Below, piece after piece: positions 1 to 10,895 of a stretch of 64,000 nt of DNA. The position numbers were made by a program, and so were the translations under genes. The notes beneath the pieces were generated by a model. It saw nothing but the letters and a program-made list of their open reading frames with translations. It ran no database searches and was not told the origin of the DNA. Position 1 is the stretch's first letter, and every line of letters begins with the position of its first letter. The DNA is from Gnomoniopsis sp. IMI 355080 (lineage: Eukaryota; Ascomycota; Sordariomycetes; Diaporthales; Gnomoniaceae): contig JAPEVC010000165.1 in NCBI GenBank assembly GCA_027946555.1, positions 1-64,000 of the forward strand. The letters run 5' to 3'.

Positions 1-699
1 ACCCCACCCCACCCCACGCTCCTATCGGTCTTTTACAAAGTAGACTTCATCTGTGGTACTGCAATCCCAATCTGCAGCTCAAGGTCTGACACCCGTCACT
101 GTCAGGATACTACACGGATTAGGATCGCATCTCAATTGCATTCCACCATTCTTCAAGTGCCAATCGACGACGACGTGGCTTTGCAAAGAAGTCGTCTAAT
201 CTCAACTTACGCTGTGACCCCCTTACTATTAGCTGCCGTCACAATAAGCTTTGTTTCGCTCATCAAGCCCCCAAGTCGTCCGTGGTGGGTTCCCCAAGAC
301 GTGAGGCTCTTCGGAGGTGTATACCCAACGCAGGCCGCTCCGATCCGTGGCGTGTGGGCCTAGATGCGCGATCTACGGCAGGGGCTCAACAAATAAACTG
401 CGTCCGACTCAACGACCTCATTGCAACCTCAATCTCCAACCTTTGTTCCAACCACCCGCACTGCTGTTCACCATCGGAACTGTGGTCCACGCCCAGCGTC
501 TTAGCCTTGCAGACCTAATAATAATACACGCCTTCGATTGCTGAGAGCCCGTCTCGAAGCCGCCTCTTCCCCCTCACGTTCGTCTCGAGAGGCTTGGCCT
601 GGCCCTCCCTCAGGCCTCTCAACCTCAGCGCTCTGTCTCACGAGTGTCTGCTTACGCATCGTGTTTTTATCATATCGTCACACCTTTGGACATTTCACA
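1..699. other. Intergenic, left edge of window
   Basis: The window opens in a short ACCCC tandem repeat (about 1-17). No open frame in this stretch looks like protein. The pyrimidine-rich last 200 bases are probably the promoter and 5' leader of the gene starting at 700. Confidence 0.5.
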
Positions 700-2049
700 A
701 TGCACAAACGTTTTGCCCTGAGGCAATGGCCCCGTCGAAGTCCCGGCGCCTGTCACTCTTGTGCTGTTGTTCCCGTTCAACTCCCGGCGCCTTTTCCGCA
801 TGCCGCCAAGTTTACGTCTGCTACACTTGGCATGGTTAGGGCAAGAGTCAAGCCCTCTCCAGGTTGTTTTAGCCTTTCCCTGACGTCGAAGCCGAGGCTC
901 TCCCATTCGAGTCCCTCCAGATTTGGCCCACCCAAGCCATCGAAGCATTCGGGGACCAAGGAGCCTCAAGCGGGGGTCTCAGAAGCGAGCCTTCGCGTTT
1001 CCCCCACCGCTCACTCAGCCCAACAAGTGGATAGCGCCACGGCCGTAAATCAGGCCAAATACCAGCTCTTCGCTAAAGGTGGTGTCCCAACGGAGAACGA
1101 TGTGCTAGCTGCATTGCTCCACATCGACAATGCTGCTACTTCAGGTTTGGGCAACTCGACGCGCCAGCTTACAAGGAAGTCAATCGAGTCAGATACTGCA
1201 GCAACATCTTTACTGTCTCTCGACGGTTCTGTTGCCGATCCTGAGCAGCCCCTGGACGCCCAGGCCTCGGATACCTCCAGGCCAGGGAACTTGGTCCATC
1301 AGATATCCCAGGTCGCTTTCGAGGTGGTTAGTCACCCAGCGGTCGTTATCACGCCGCCGATCCTGGAAGCTTACATCGTGATCCAAGCACGACTTGGCAG
1401 AGCGGAGACTCTCCCTCATGTCCTGAGCCTGTATGCATCGAAGCCTAAACCGCGGCTGAATGCCGGCTCTATCGAATATGTCTCTCAGAACCCAGATGAC
1501 GCGGCGAAGGCCCTCGACTCCGATGTAGTGGAACAGGCCCTGGACGCAGCCATCGAAGCCAAGAATCTCGACGCAGCTATTGGTGTTATCGAGAACACTT
1601 ATGCAACCAAGGCTTTTGCGCGACAAAAGCTATTGAAAAAGGCACTAATTCCTGCCTCGCTGGCTGCTACGGCCCCTGTGGCCGTGTATCTTGCAGCCTC
1701 AAGGCTAGCTCAACTACAAAGCTCCTTTGACCAGAGCACCGCGACCGCCGTTGCCGCGGCAGGAATGCTGGCATATGTTGGATTCACCGGGTCCATCGGG
1801 CTATTGTCGATACTCACGTCAAACGACCAAATGAAACGTGTAACGTGGGCCCCAGGCGTGACCCTTCGGCAAAGATGGCTAAGGGAAGAGCAGCGAGCAG
1901 CACTTGATAAGGTGGCTTGCGCATTTGGATACTCCCAAGCTCATCGATTTGGCGAAGAGAAAGGGGAGGAGTTCCAAGCGCTCCGCCAGTTCGTTCTGCA
2001 ACAGGGCATGATACTGGACCGTGTTGAGCTAATGCAGGGAATGAGTTGA
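700..2049 (+). CDS. Hypothetical mitochondrial-type protein with two C-terminal membrane segments
   Basis: One uninterrupted exon of 449 codons. The frame is open further upstream, but the first ATG is at 700 (CACAATGC), so I start there. The first 60 residues are rich in Arg, Lys, Ser, Ala and Pro with almost no acidic residues, as in a mitochondrial presequence. A helical middle part includes a stretch that looks like paired helices (around residues 265-310, ALDAAIEAKNLDAAIGVIE), resembling PPR/TPR-type hairpins. Two hydrophobic segments follow near residues 320-375, then an amphipathic tail containing WLREEQRAALDKVACAFGY. I do not recognise a named family; an inner-membrane protein is an inference from presequence plus membrane hairpin. 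The frame is coherent and ends in a conserved-looking tail, so I consider the gene real. Confidence 0.7.
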   Translation: MHKRFALRQWPRRSPGACHSCAVVPVQLPAPFPHAAKFTSATLGMVRARVKPSPGCFSLSLTSKPRLSHSSPSRFGPPKPSKHSGTKEPQAGVSEASLRVSPTAHSAQQVDSATAVNQAKYQLFAKGGVPTENDVLAALLHIDNAATSGLGNSTRQLTRKSIESDTAATSLLSLDGSVADPEQPLDAQASDTSRPGNLVHQISQVAFEVVSHPAVVITPPILEAYIVIQARLGRAETLPHVLSLYASKPKPRLNAGSIEYVSQNPDDAAKALDSDVVEQALDAAIEAKNLDAAIGVIENTYATKAFARQKLLKKALIPASLAATAPVAVYLAASRLAQLQSSFDQSTATAVAAAGMLAYVGFTGSIGLLSILTSNDQMKRVTWAPGVTLRQRWLREEQRAALDKVACAFGYSQAHRFGEEKGEEFQALRQFVLQQGMILDRVELMQGMS

Positions 2050-3003
2050 AAGACGACAAAAGCAACAATTGGACAGAGACAGATGGCTGCTACGGGTTAG
2101 GTTGGACGATAAGCGCAATTGTGTCTTGTGTGCTTGTTTGCAACATGCCAGCGAGATAAATTTGAGTCTCTTGGCACAAGGCGCTGGACAGAGCGGCCAT
2201 TCTGCTTCAGATCAGAAGTTTGATCTATGTAGCGCCTGTCCATCAACCGCTATGACCTCACCGGAAGAACAGAAGTGGCAAGCGATAAGTCAACCTGCCG
2301 GCTGCCTGCATGATTGCTGCAGTGGAGGCGCTGCGAGGATGGCGAACGAGGCTGAGCAAGGTGACCAAGATTGGTAAAACTATAGTGAGTTTGGCTTGGT
2401 AAAGCATTATGGTTTGAACCAAGTTACCGAGCAGCAGTCCTTGTCAGTGATCGTCCAGCGTCCACATGGCAGGTACTGCGGAACTACGCTGATTCTAGGC
2501 GCCTGTCACATCCACCAGACTAAGATAGCGTGGACTTGAGCCAGGACGTCGTACGCCTCAAGACATGCACGGGAGGCCCTGGTAGTCGACCCTTGTCCAA
2601 CTAAACTCCTCAACGGTACTCGCCCCATCACATATACTTGATGTATTATTATATCCGGACCCACTTCCTCTCTACCATTCTCCTTCAAGTGAACTCTCTG
2701 TTTATCACGACCGGAGTGTCAATTGTCTTCTGTGCCAAACATACCTCTACTCTTTCTCTCGCACCTTGCTGTTCATCGATACAAACCTTTCTTGACCGAT
2801 CCTGCTCCTACACAACACCCGGGCTACGATCGACTCATCAGCTGTTGTGTCTAGATGGCAGATGACCGTATTCCTAGCTCCAACCTAGAAAGGTAGAGGA
2901 CGACGCGGAACGTCTGAGCACCCATCACCCTTAATAGAACGGTCCATCCCCACATTATCAAATTCCCGGGCTCTAGGCTTCTTTGGCTTCTCCAACGTCA
3001 AAA
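2050..3003. other. Intergenic / 5' leader
   Basis: No supported gene. A 102-codon frame at 2069-2377 has no recognisable features. The C/T-rich stretch from about 2640 is typical of a fungal promoter and leader for the gene starting at 3004. Confidence 0.5.
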
Positions 3004-4303
3004 ATGGCCGTTCCCGATGAGGATCTCTGCGAACACTATGGCGCTTTCTTCCACACAGTCCCGAGGCCCCAGGCAGAGGCAACCTTTTGGATCTTCTTCG
3101 TCGCTGTCCTCTTGTTTCTCTTCGCTGCCTCTTGGAGATTTGGCAGGGTCGTGGAACGCACCGAGGGTATGAAGGTCGGCGACCCTGTGCGACAACATCT
3201 CGTATACAGATGCTTTTATTACTCCCTAATGTCTGGAATGCTTGGGCTCACCATCGCCGTGCTGGAAGTCTTCGTCCTCATGACACTGCAGTTCTGCGAC
3301 GGAGAACCTCTGTCCAGTCTCTATTGGTCTGTGTGGACAGTTCTACAAGTGGGTGCCGTGGTTGCCATCTTTGGCATCACTCTGCATGTACGGCACATGA
3401 TCAAAGGTCGCAAAAATCCACCCTGGGCCCTTGCACTCGGAACGCCCGTGTTGGTCGTTGCCGGTCTGGGACATTATTTTCAGGGCAAGATCAGAAGGGG
3501 GACAAAGAAGGTGGTGAGCCACAGTCGAAGTCGGAGCCGCCATAACAGGGGCAGGACAAGGACTAAGGATGACCAATCCCTAAGTGAGGCGTGAGTGTAG
3601 ACAAGCCGGTCCCATCTCGAGTCCAAGATAGCATATGCTGACAAAAGTGGTGTATAGGCCAACTATCAGAGATGACAGCACAGATTCCAGAGGAAGATCG
3701 CCACCACAAACTGCGGATGAGGATACCCCGACATTCTACGGGACTCCGTCCGACAAGTTCAACGCCAAGATTATCGGCTACACAAAAGAAGGCGATGTCA
3801 TTATTCGCATAGCGCCTGAGCTCTCAGAACACCTGAATGATCTCAAGCCTCAGCCCAGTATTACATGGGATGAGCTGCCGTGGAAAAATCCACAGACGCC
3901 GAATGAGAAGGATGACGGAGCCATGACACCAAGGGTCGGGCGGTCAAGGCACCGCTCATCCTCCAGTGTCACCGTCAAGGGCAAGGAGAAGGACATCACC
4001 CTCCAACAGATAGAGCTCGCTCAAAGGCAACGAGACACCGCTGCTATGGCTGCCGTATCTGCAGAGTTGGGCAGACCCCGTACATCCCCACCCGTCAGCC
4101 AAGTACCGGAGCGACTTCCGCCAACTGAGCCTGTCTCGCCCTTGAGCGAGTCTCCCCCGATCAGGAGGATGACGCGGAGCGACGACTCATTGAGGCTGGC
4201 CCGACTAGCCGACTGGCTCCCGAACTTGGCGGCAGACCAGGCCGAGAAGGGCGATATAGACCAGGGAACTGCGCCCCGCGACGGTGCCAAAGGGCAGCAA
4301 TAG
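3004..4303 (+). CDS. Hypothetical fungal four-helix membrane protein (2 exons)
   Basis: Exons 3004-3590 and 3658-4303 give 410 residues. The donor is GTGAGT at 3591 and the acceptor TATAG ends at 3657; the split Ala codon restores the frame, and the start ATG follows AAAA. Four hydrophobic segments are visible: about residues 24-44 (FWIFFVAVLLFLFAASW), 72-97, 107-130 and 140-158. After them come a Ser/Arg-rich basic linker (SRSRSRHNRGRTR) and a hydrophilic, proline-rich cytosolic-type tail of about 200 residues. There is no signal peptide; helix 1 probably acts as the signal anchor. The family is unknown to me. Its neighbours (hypothetical upstream, convergent CHORD gene 2 kb downstream) give no functional hint. 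Confidence 0.75.
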
Positions 4304-6316
4304 GGCCTTGGCAGAGCTAAAGGCATTTCTTTCTGTCCTTGCCCGCCCCCCGCACCCCTGCAAAGCATACTGAGACGACCTAACCACTACGGGGAGACTT
4401 GACTTTTATAATCTTGGTTGTCTTTTCAGGGTTCATAACATACCCAACCACGACAGATATTCGTGGGGCATTCATTATTCAGCATTACACACATCGTTAG
4501 ATTCTACTCGATCCAGAGACCTTTCATAGCAATTCAATGAACATATTTGGAATGACAGAGTCTGTCCCTCGAAATACTAGCGCACAATGTAGTGAAGAAG
4601 AGGGTTCTCAATTCCGCATATCGCGGATATCCTCATCGCATGTACTTCAGATGTGTCTGAGTACCTAGCTACCTAGTCAGTCGCACATTGCAACCTGACA
4701 CCGCAACGAACCGACTTAGCGTTTATTTTAGAGCCGAGTCTCACATGCAGGAACAACCGGCGGGATAAAAGGAAATAAAAAAAGAATAAAAATAAGAGTT
4801 GCGCAAGTTAAGAAAAACTCCGGGCAACCAGTCAGAACCATCGTCACCCACACGCTACCCCCCCCCTTCGCCTCAAACAGAACTAGAACCAAAATCCACG
4901 AAAACCACTGCAAGGCGGGCGATTCGGGTTGTGCTTCTGCCCGTCTCACAAAGGCACACTCTTTAGTCTTTTTCCCTTTATCCGCTCTATAACTCATGCC
5001 CAGCCCTTGGCTGTTTAAGCCCCCTTCCGTTTTGGTCCGTCCGGGGACTTGGCCCTTTTTCCTTCTTATTTATTTTTTGGCTTTTGGGGTGTGTGGACCT
5101 TCGAAACCCAAGTCTTGATAAGCCTTGCAGCGAGGGCAGGCGAGGGCAGGGCATAAAGGGCCTGCCTTTCTTGACCAAGGCATCAAGAATGCAAATCATT
5201 TACTCGATCAAGACATCGGGCGTTGTCATACCAGCTGGATACGCTAGTCAGCCAAGCAGCAAGATAGTCAGCGCGGTGAAACGAAACGTCAGTGAGTAAA
5301 TGAGTGAGTGTCTGGGGTCCCACGCCCCCCGTGGAATACTGAATGTATGGTTGGTACCATACTATCTGCACCATAGCGGTGAGAGGGAGGGTGGGATCTG
5401 GGATCTCGCCAAGCGGGATATCCCGTGCCGCGCCCGGCAATCTCAAAGGCTAGTATGCGTGACAAGGCTTTGCCAACACGGCATCTACTATCCGGACTGT
5501 CAATCCTTATTATGCCCATACCAGACATAGTTTTGCCCAGGCATTATATCTGACGGACTGCCGGGTTGATCTGGCAAGGCAAAACAAAACTTCGTGTCGG
5601 AAGGAACTGCAGTGGTTCGTGCCTAGGTTAATATGCCGCCGCGCGTTGCCAACTACCTAAGTACCTAGGTCCTAAGGGTTGGAGTCGCACCGAACACCCA
5701 TGGCGTTTACAGCAGCAAGGTCGCTACTTTTGTCATATGCCGGGAGGATCACCACGGGTGTAATACCGTATACGACCTTACTGGCCCACACCTTTGGTAA
5801 TATAGATGCCGTTTGATATAAACAATTGAATAGGGTCGTATTGACCCGGCACTCCGGGAGGGGGCCAACTCCTCTTACCGTGGTAAGTGACCTTATTTTC
5901 CGATGGACTTGGAGCCTAGATTTTGATGCCCGACGGTAACGAAGTGGAAGTAGTTCCACAGTACTTTGGCAGATCAGGACAAGTGATTGTCGGCATATGA
6001 TATCATATTGTCTTGCTGATCATTCAGCCCATACCCAGGGTATGCCTAGCCCCGGCTTGGCCAAGTTGTTGGGCGCGGGCTGTACTGTACAGTATTGGCT
6101 TCGTTGGCTAAAGTCTCTTTTAGAATCTCTCTCTCTGCCAAGCTGCCCGTTGCTTCTTTCCCTGCCAAGCTGGCTATCTCTCTAGTCCGTTGAAGCGACA
6201 ACGCCGCCGGCCCAGGAGTTGTGATATCCATTCACATGCCACCGATGTTTGAACGCGGCTGACTGTGGCCCTGTTGAGACGAGCGCGCGTGCAAGCACCT
6301 GCCCGTCAACTCAAGC
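4304..6316. other. Intergenic, 2.0 kb
   Basis: No supported gene. This is the shared 3' region of the converging genes on either side. It holds a poly-C tract near 4860 and two CCTAGG-type motifs (4661-4677 and 5662-5670, TACCTAGGT). Confidence 0.5.
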
Positions 6317-7660
6317 TCAAGCCCTCCCGGCTCGTCCGACTTGTAGAATTTCACCAGTGTGCTTGTCGTCTGCCCTAAGGACAGGCCAAGAGCTGACCTC
6401 GGCCTTGGCAAGTGTCACCTCTAGCTTCGTCCCGAGTATCTTAAATTCCGTCTTCGCCGGGTCGATTGGCCCAAACAACGGAATGTCTCCACGAAAGCGC
6501 TTGGGAGGGCTGTCGGTGGTTGGTAGATCTAGTTGCACAGAATTCTGTGTGAATGTGACTTTAGCGCTGTCTTTGTTGATCTTTTTTAAGAAGAAGGACG
6601 CGATAACGTTGCTTGGCGTCTGGTAGAAATCGGTTCTGGCCATTGCAAGATTAGCATGCATGTTCTACTTCTTTTCAGCTTGGACGAATCATTGTGAAGT
6701 GTTATTTTGGTGCAAAAGAGCGGGCGGGCTGGGAGTCGAAGCTTCTCTGTTCCGGAAGCAATGACGCCCGATCGTGACAATCGGCTGCATTCCAAAAGCC
6801 GGACTATAGTGATCACGATCGCAATCACATCCTTGGCAACAAGGAGCCCACCGCCTCAGGGCCACGGTGGTATCTCAGCGATGCGCAAAAGCATGTCATG
6901 GGTCGACACTTACCGAACGGTCTCGAGCAACTCCTCTTCAGCCCCATTGCCCTTGTTTTTCTCCTTCTTCCCACTGCCCACAAACAGATGCCGAGACTTC
7001 GTCTTACAGCCCTCGATCTTCATGAACTCGTCAAATTCCAGGACCCTCCTCTTGCAGCAGCTGTATCCCTTGCTCCCTTCGTGGAAGATGGGCACTCCGG
7101 GGTGATGTACGCAGTTCTCATTGTCGTTTCGTCCACCCGCTTGTTTGTAGCTAGCTCCGCATGCGCGTCGCCGACACGTGCGGCCATCGGGGATTTCCAA
7201 TGCAGGGTCGTCATCTTCCGACTCAGGCTCTTGGGGCGGCGGTGTTGCAGTGGGTGTTGCGGTGCTGATTGGGGCGCGAGGCATGGCTGGGCCAGCTGTA
7301 GCGGCGCTGGAGTTGCTTTCTTTTAGAACAGCAGCATCTGCGGCGGGGGCCTCCTTCTTCTCGACGGCCGGGGGCAGATCGGTGGTGCTGTGCTTCCCTT
7401 GAGTGCAGGGCTCGATTTCCATGAACTCATCGAAGGTGAGGACGCGAGGCTTGCAGCATTTCCACCCTATGAAGCCAAATTTTAGTGACACACTGCCTTT
7501 TCGAGGTTGAAAAGACACAACTTCCTTTCAGAGTGGAGGAGGAGCTAGACTCACCTTTCTGTCCCTCGTGGAAAACTGGTGGGCCTGGATGGTAACGACA
7601 CACCTCATCAGGGTCCGTGTAGGTCTTTCCGCAGCCGCGATGGACACACTTTTGAGCCAT
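6317..7660 (-). CDS. CHORD-CS domain protein (Chp1/RAR1-type HSP90 co-chaperone)
   Basis: Three exons, complement of 7555-7660, 6914-7466 and 6317-6635, give 325 residues. All introns are GT-AG and each codon split rejoins in frame. The N-terminal CHORD zinc domain (residues 5-63) starts CVHRGCGKTY, continues CRYHPGPPVFHEGQKG across the first splice and ends WKCCKPRVLTFDEF. A Pro/Thr-rich linker leads to a second CHORD domain (about 145-205, ending YSCCKRRVLEFDEFM). A C-terminal CS (p23-like) domain begins DFYQTPSNVIASFFLKKI and ends GEILQVGRAGR. Animal CHORDC1/Melusin and plant RAR1 proteins of this design bind HSP90 and SGT1; a cytosolic co-chaperone role is the family expectation. The C-terminal exon fits the CS domain end, so the model looks complete. 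Confidence 0.95.
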
Positions 7661-8486
7661 CTTGACGGTTCGTTAACGAGGTGACCTTCGTAGCAGGAAC
7701 AGGGCACGAGTCGAAGGTGAGCGAGCGTAGAGTATGGCGATCAAAAGATATTCGTTCCATGAAGTTGTGGTGAAGTTGTCGCCAAATGTTCAAATGTTTG
7801 ACAAAGGGTCCCTGGCAAGCAGGGGGCAGCAGCAACTGTCCAGAAGATTCTAGCTGTCTGACACGCAAAGAAAGGTCCTGTGGGGTAGCTATGGAGTGCC
7901 TACCTACCTAGGCAAGTAAGTAGGTAGGTGGGGGACACCGGGAGCTCTCCTGATGCTAGGGTTAGGGCTATTCTTACTACAATCTTTCGCTTACCAAGTT
8001 TCTCATCAACTTCTATACATCCATCTGCTAATTTTGTTTTATGTCTACAGGAACCTGTCCTCAAATTTCGCGATTTGTTCTTTGTAATAGAGCACTGCAG
8101 CAGTAGAACGGTGTCTTTCAGTGCCTCTACATCGTGGATGATCGCACTACATGTTTGAATACCTTCCGTTCATCCTCATAAAACCTACAACAGCTATCTT
8201 CCCAACTGATTAAGTACAGTAATAGTAAGCAAGCTGTTGGAGCTTAGACGATAATGACTGATAGCACCATATTATGAGGTATCTCGATCAATCAAGGTAG
8301 TGGATATATCAGCTACCGACGAGTTCCGGCCCAGTATCTTGGCTCTAGTATTACTCGCGATATCTTTATCTCGTGCGGGGGAGCCTTAATTGGCATCTCT
8401 TTTTTTCTTTCCTTTTTTCTGCAGCAACACTCTCAATATATTCTTGATGACCAGGACGAAGCTATACAACATTTCCTTTTCAAACC
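7661..8486. other. Bidirectional promoter region between CHORD and cupin genes
   Basis: The flanking genes diverge, so both promoters lie in these 826 bp. It holds an inverted repeat of CCTACCTAC and GTAGGTAGG at 7899-7929. A pyrimidine-rich leader precedes the cupin ATG. Confidence 0.5.
7899..7929. repeat. Inverted repeat (hairpin) of the TACCTA motif
   Basis: The arms are CCTACCTAC and GTAGGTAGG, separated by about 12 bases that include a CCTAGG core. It lies in the divergent promoter region and belongs to the TACCTAGGTA-like motif family seen in many gaps of this window. Confidence 0.6.
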
Positions 8487-9137
8487 ATGGTTGAAGTTAA
8501 GAAGTACCACCTCCCACCCACCGATCTCATCCCAAACTCCCCTCAGCCCCTCTTGCACTATCCCGGCCTGCTAGATCATCTGCAGATCGCCGACCATATC
8601 CCAGAGAGAGTTCACGATCTTTTCCACAGCAATGGCTGGCAAACACAATGGATCTTCCGCTACGGACCTACGCAGCGCTCTCACTACCACTCGCAAGCCC
8701 ACGAAGTGATGGCTGTGCTCTCCGGGACTGCCACGGTCCGTTTCGGCGTAGCAGATACCTCCCCGGATCTCGAAACGGCCGCTCACGAGGAGGGTGGCGT
8801 CGAGCTCCCGGCAAAGGCGGGCGATGTCTTTGTGCTTCCCGCGGGGACTGCGCATAAAACTTTTGACACGACGCCGGGCGAATTTGCCCTGCTGACGCCG
8901 GGGGATGGCCACGGCGTGAAAGCAAATGATATGAGGGCGGCGTTGGCGAGCATCAAGCCCGGGGGTGGGTTTACTATGATTGGGGCGTATCCCGCAAATA
9001 GCGGGCCATGGGACTTCGCCGTGGGCGGAGAGAGGGGCAAGGGCAAGGAATATGAGGAAGTATGGGCTGTGCCCAAGCCGGAAAGGGACCCTGTGCTGGG
9101 AACAGCTGAGGAGGGGATTTGCGGGCAATGGAAATAA
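8487..9137 (+). CDS. Cupin-domain protein (YjlB-like)
   Basis: A single exon of 216 codons starts at CCATGG (8487). The single cupin barrel is clear. Motif 1 is SHYHSQAHEVMAVLSG (about residues 67-82), with the two His and the Glu that bind metal. Motif 2 is GDVFVLPAGTAHKTF, with the second-motif His. The short C-terminal part, with GPWDFAVG, resembles bacterial YjlB-type cupins; no enzymatic activity is established for that group as far as I know. The gene has no signal peptide and is probably cytosolic. It converges on an MFS sugar-type transporter with only 146 bp between stops, so co-function is possible but unproven. Length and motifs suggest it is intact. Confidence 0.9.
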   Translation: MVEVKKYHLPPTDLIPNSPQPLLHYPGLLDHLQIADHIPERVHDLFHSNGWQTQWIFRYGPTQRSHYHSQAHEVMAVLSGTATVRFGVADTSPDLETAAHEEGGVELPAKAGDVFVLPAGTAHKTFDTTPGEFALLTPGDGHGVKANDMRAALASIKPGGGFTMIGAYPANSGPWDFAVGGERGKGKEYEEVWAVPKPERDPVLGTAEEGICGQWK

Positions 9138-9283
9138 AGAGGAACTAATTGCAGGTCACCCTGTTTGTGTGTGTGTGGGATACGATGAAGTCCGAAAGAC
9201 CGCTCTCGCTGCTCTATGCCTTGCAAGTTGCTACTCGCGCTCTATTGAGGTCTACACACATTATCCAAGTAATTTGAGCTGTC

Positions 9284-10895
9284 CTAAACCAACAAGCCGC
9301 TTCCATTCGGACTCAACCCTCCATCGGTCAGAGACCCTGGCGTACCAGGCGTGCTCGTACCACGAATTTCTTTTGCTTTGGCGACAGATCTAAGCTTAAA
9401 GCCATCCATGGTCCGCTGCCCCATAGACTTCGCCGTACCATCTAGATACCGCTGTTCAATAACCTCCAGGGTATGACCCTTCGTCTCGAACATGAACAGA
9501 GCGCATACGACAGTACAGAGGAAGGCACTGGCAGCAAAGAAGTAGTAGCAACCAAAAGTCGTGCGATCGATAAAGACGGGCGTGGTAAGTGCAACGATAT
9601 AGTTCGCGATCCAATTCGAGCACTGGCCTAGCGATGACCCGCTGCTCCTCGTCTTCCTCGGTAAGCTTTCCACCAAGAAAGTCCGGAAGGCAAGCGCCCA
9701 CGTTCCATTGAAGACAATCGCGAAGAGATAGATACTGATGATCACGACCCAGCGCCCGGCGCCATGCGTTGCGTGGACAAGATCCGCCGCGTACATCGAG
9801 CCCATGAGCAACATGAGAATCGTGATTAGTGTCCCGCCCAGAACAGAGGACGTTCTTCGTCCCCACTTATCCGCGAATATGGTTCCCACCACCGTGGTCG
9901 CGAGAATCACTAGCGAGGAGACGCCAGAAGCAAGAAAATTTGCTTTATTGCCCGATAATCCAGCCTGGCTGAACAGTATCGGCGCGTAGTAGAGCACACC
10001 ATCGATACCGCAGAATTGCTGAAACGCCATGATGAAGCAGCCAAGCGCGGTGCGCGCCCGAAAAGGCGCCGAGAATGCATCACCAAAGTCCTTGAATGTC
10101 TGCTTGAGCGAGTCCCACACCGACTTGTCCGGGGCGTGTTCGAGACCCGTCGCGGAGCTGGCGAGCATCTCACGTTCTTCCTCTGCGTCAAGACCTAGGG
10201 CTGCAATGACCGCACGGGCTTGCTCAGTTTTTCCCTGGGCGAGGAGCCAGCGAGGCGACGGCGGCGTCAGAATGTTCAAGGCGGCGAACAAAAAGGCGAG
10301 GAGGGAGGCAATGCCTAGGGGAAGACGCCATGAGGCTGAGGAAGTGAGGCCCGCGGTGCCGTAAGACATGAAGAATCCTGTCACTAGACCGCAGACAATC
10401 AAAAATTGCGGGAGCGATGTCATTGTTCCGCGAGTCCTGGCGGGCGAAATCTCGGAGACTTGGACATAGACTGTAGAAAGAAACAGGCCCTGCCCCACGC
10501 CTTTGACCAGCCGTCCAACGATGAACATTCCCAGCGCGACTGAGCCACACTCGATGGCCGCGCCGACCCCGTAAAAGATAGCACCGCTTAGGATGACGTG
10601 TTTCCGACCATATCTATCTGCCAGAATGCCTGCGACTAGAGCTGCCAGGGCACCTGGCAGGAGAATGGAAGAGACGACGACGCCACGGATGGTGGATGAA
10701 ATAGGACCCATTGTCGTTGCAAAAGAGTCCATGTCGGTAACCGATCCTATGGTACCAGTATCCAGCCTAGGACTTGTTAGCAAATATCGTGTGTTTTGTT
10801 CCTCCCACAATGACTCACCCGAAGAGCATTGCGACGCAGGAGGTCACAATGCTTGCCCTGATATACAGAGGCTGTGACAGGCTTAACCGCATCAT
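9284..10895 (-). CDS. MFS sugar porter family transporter
   Basis: Two exons, complement of 10819-10895 and 9284-10766, give 519 residues. The short first exon (two consecutive ATGs) ends MLFG and joins LDTGTIGSVTDM, restoring the sugar-porter helix 1 motif; the 52 bp intron is GGGTGAGT to CCTAG. Family signatures are DRYGRK after helix 2, GRLVKGVGQG in helix 4, PSPRWLLAQGK before the central loop, QQFCGIDGVLYYAP in helix 7, DKWGRR after helix 8 and FETKGHTLEVIEQRY at the end. Twelve membrane helices are expected in the plasma membrane, with H+-coupled uptake of a sugar or sugar-like acid. Helix 7 has CGIDG where hexose carriers usually have TGINA, so the substrate may not be glucose. It diverges from an HpcH/HpaI aldolase. 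Confidence 0.93.

Noticed and set aside
2069..2377. 102-codon plus-strand frame after the first gene
   Set aside because: No ATG of good context, no domain or repeat, and it overlaps the likely 3' UTR.
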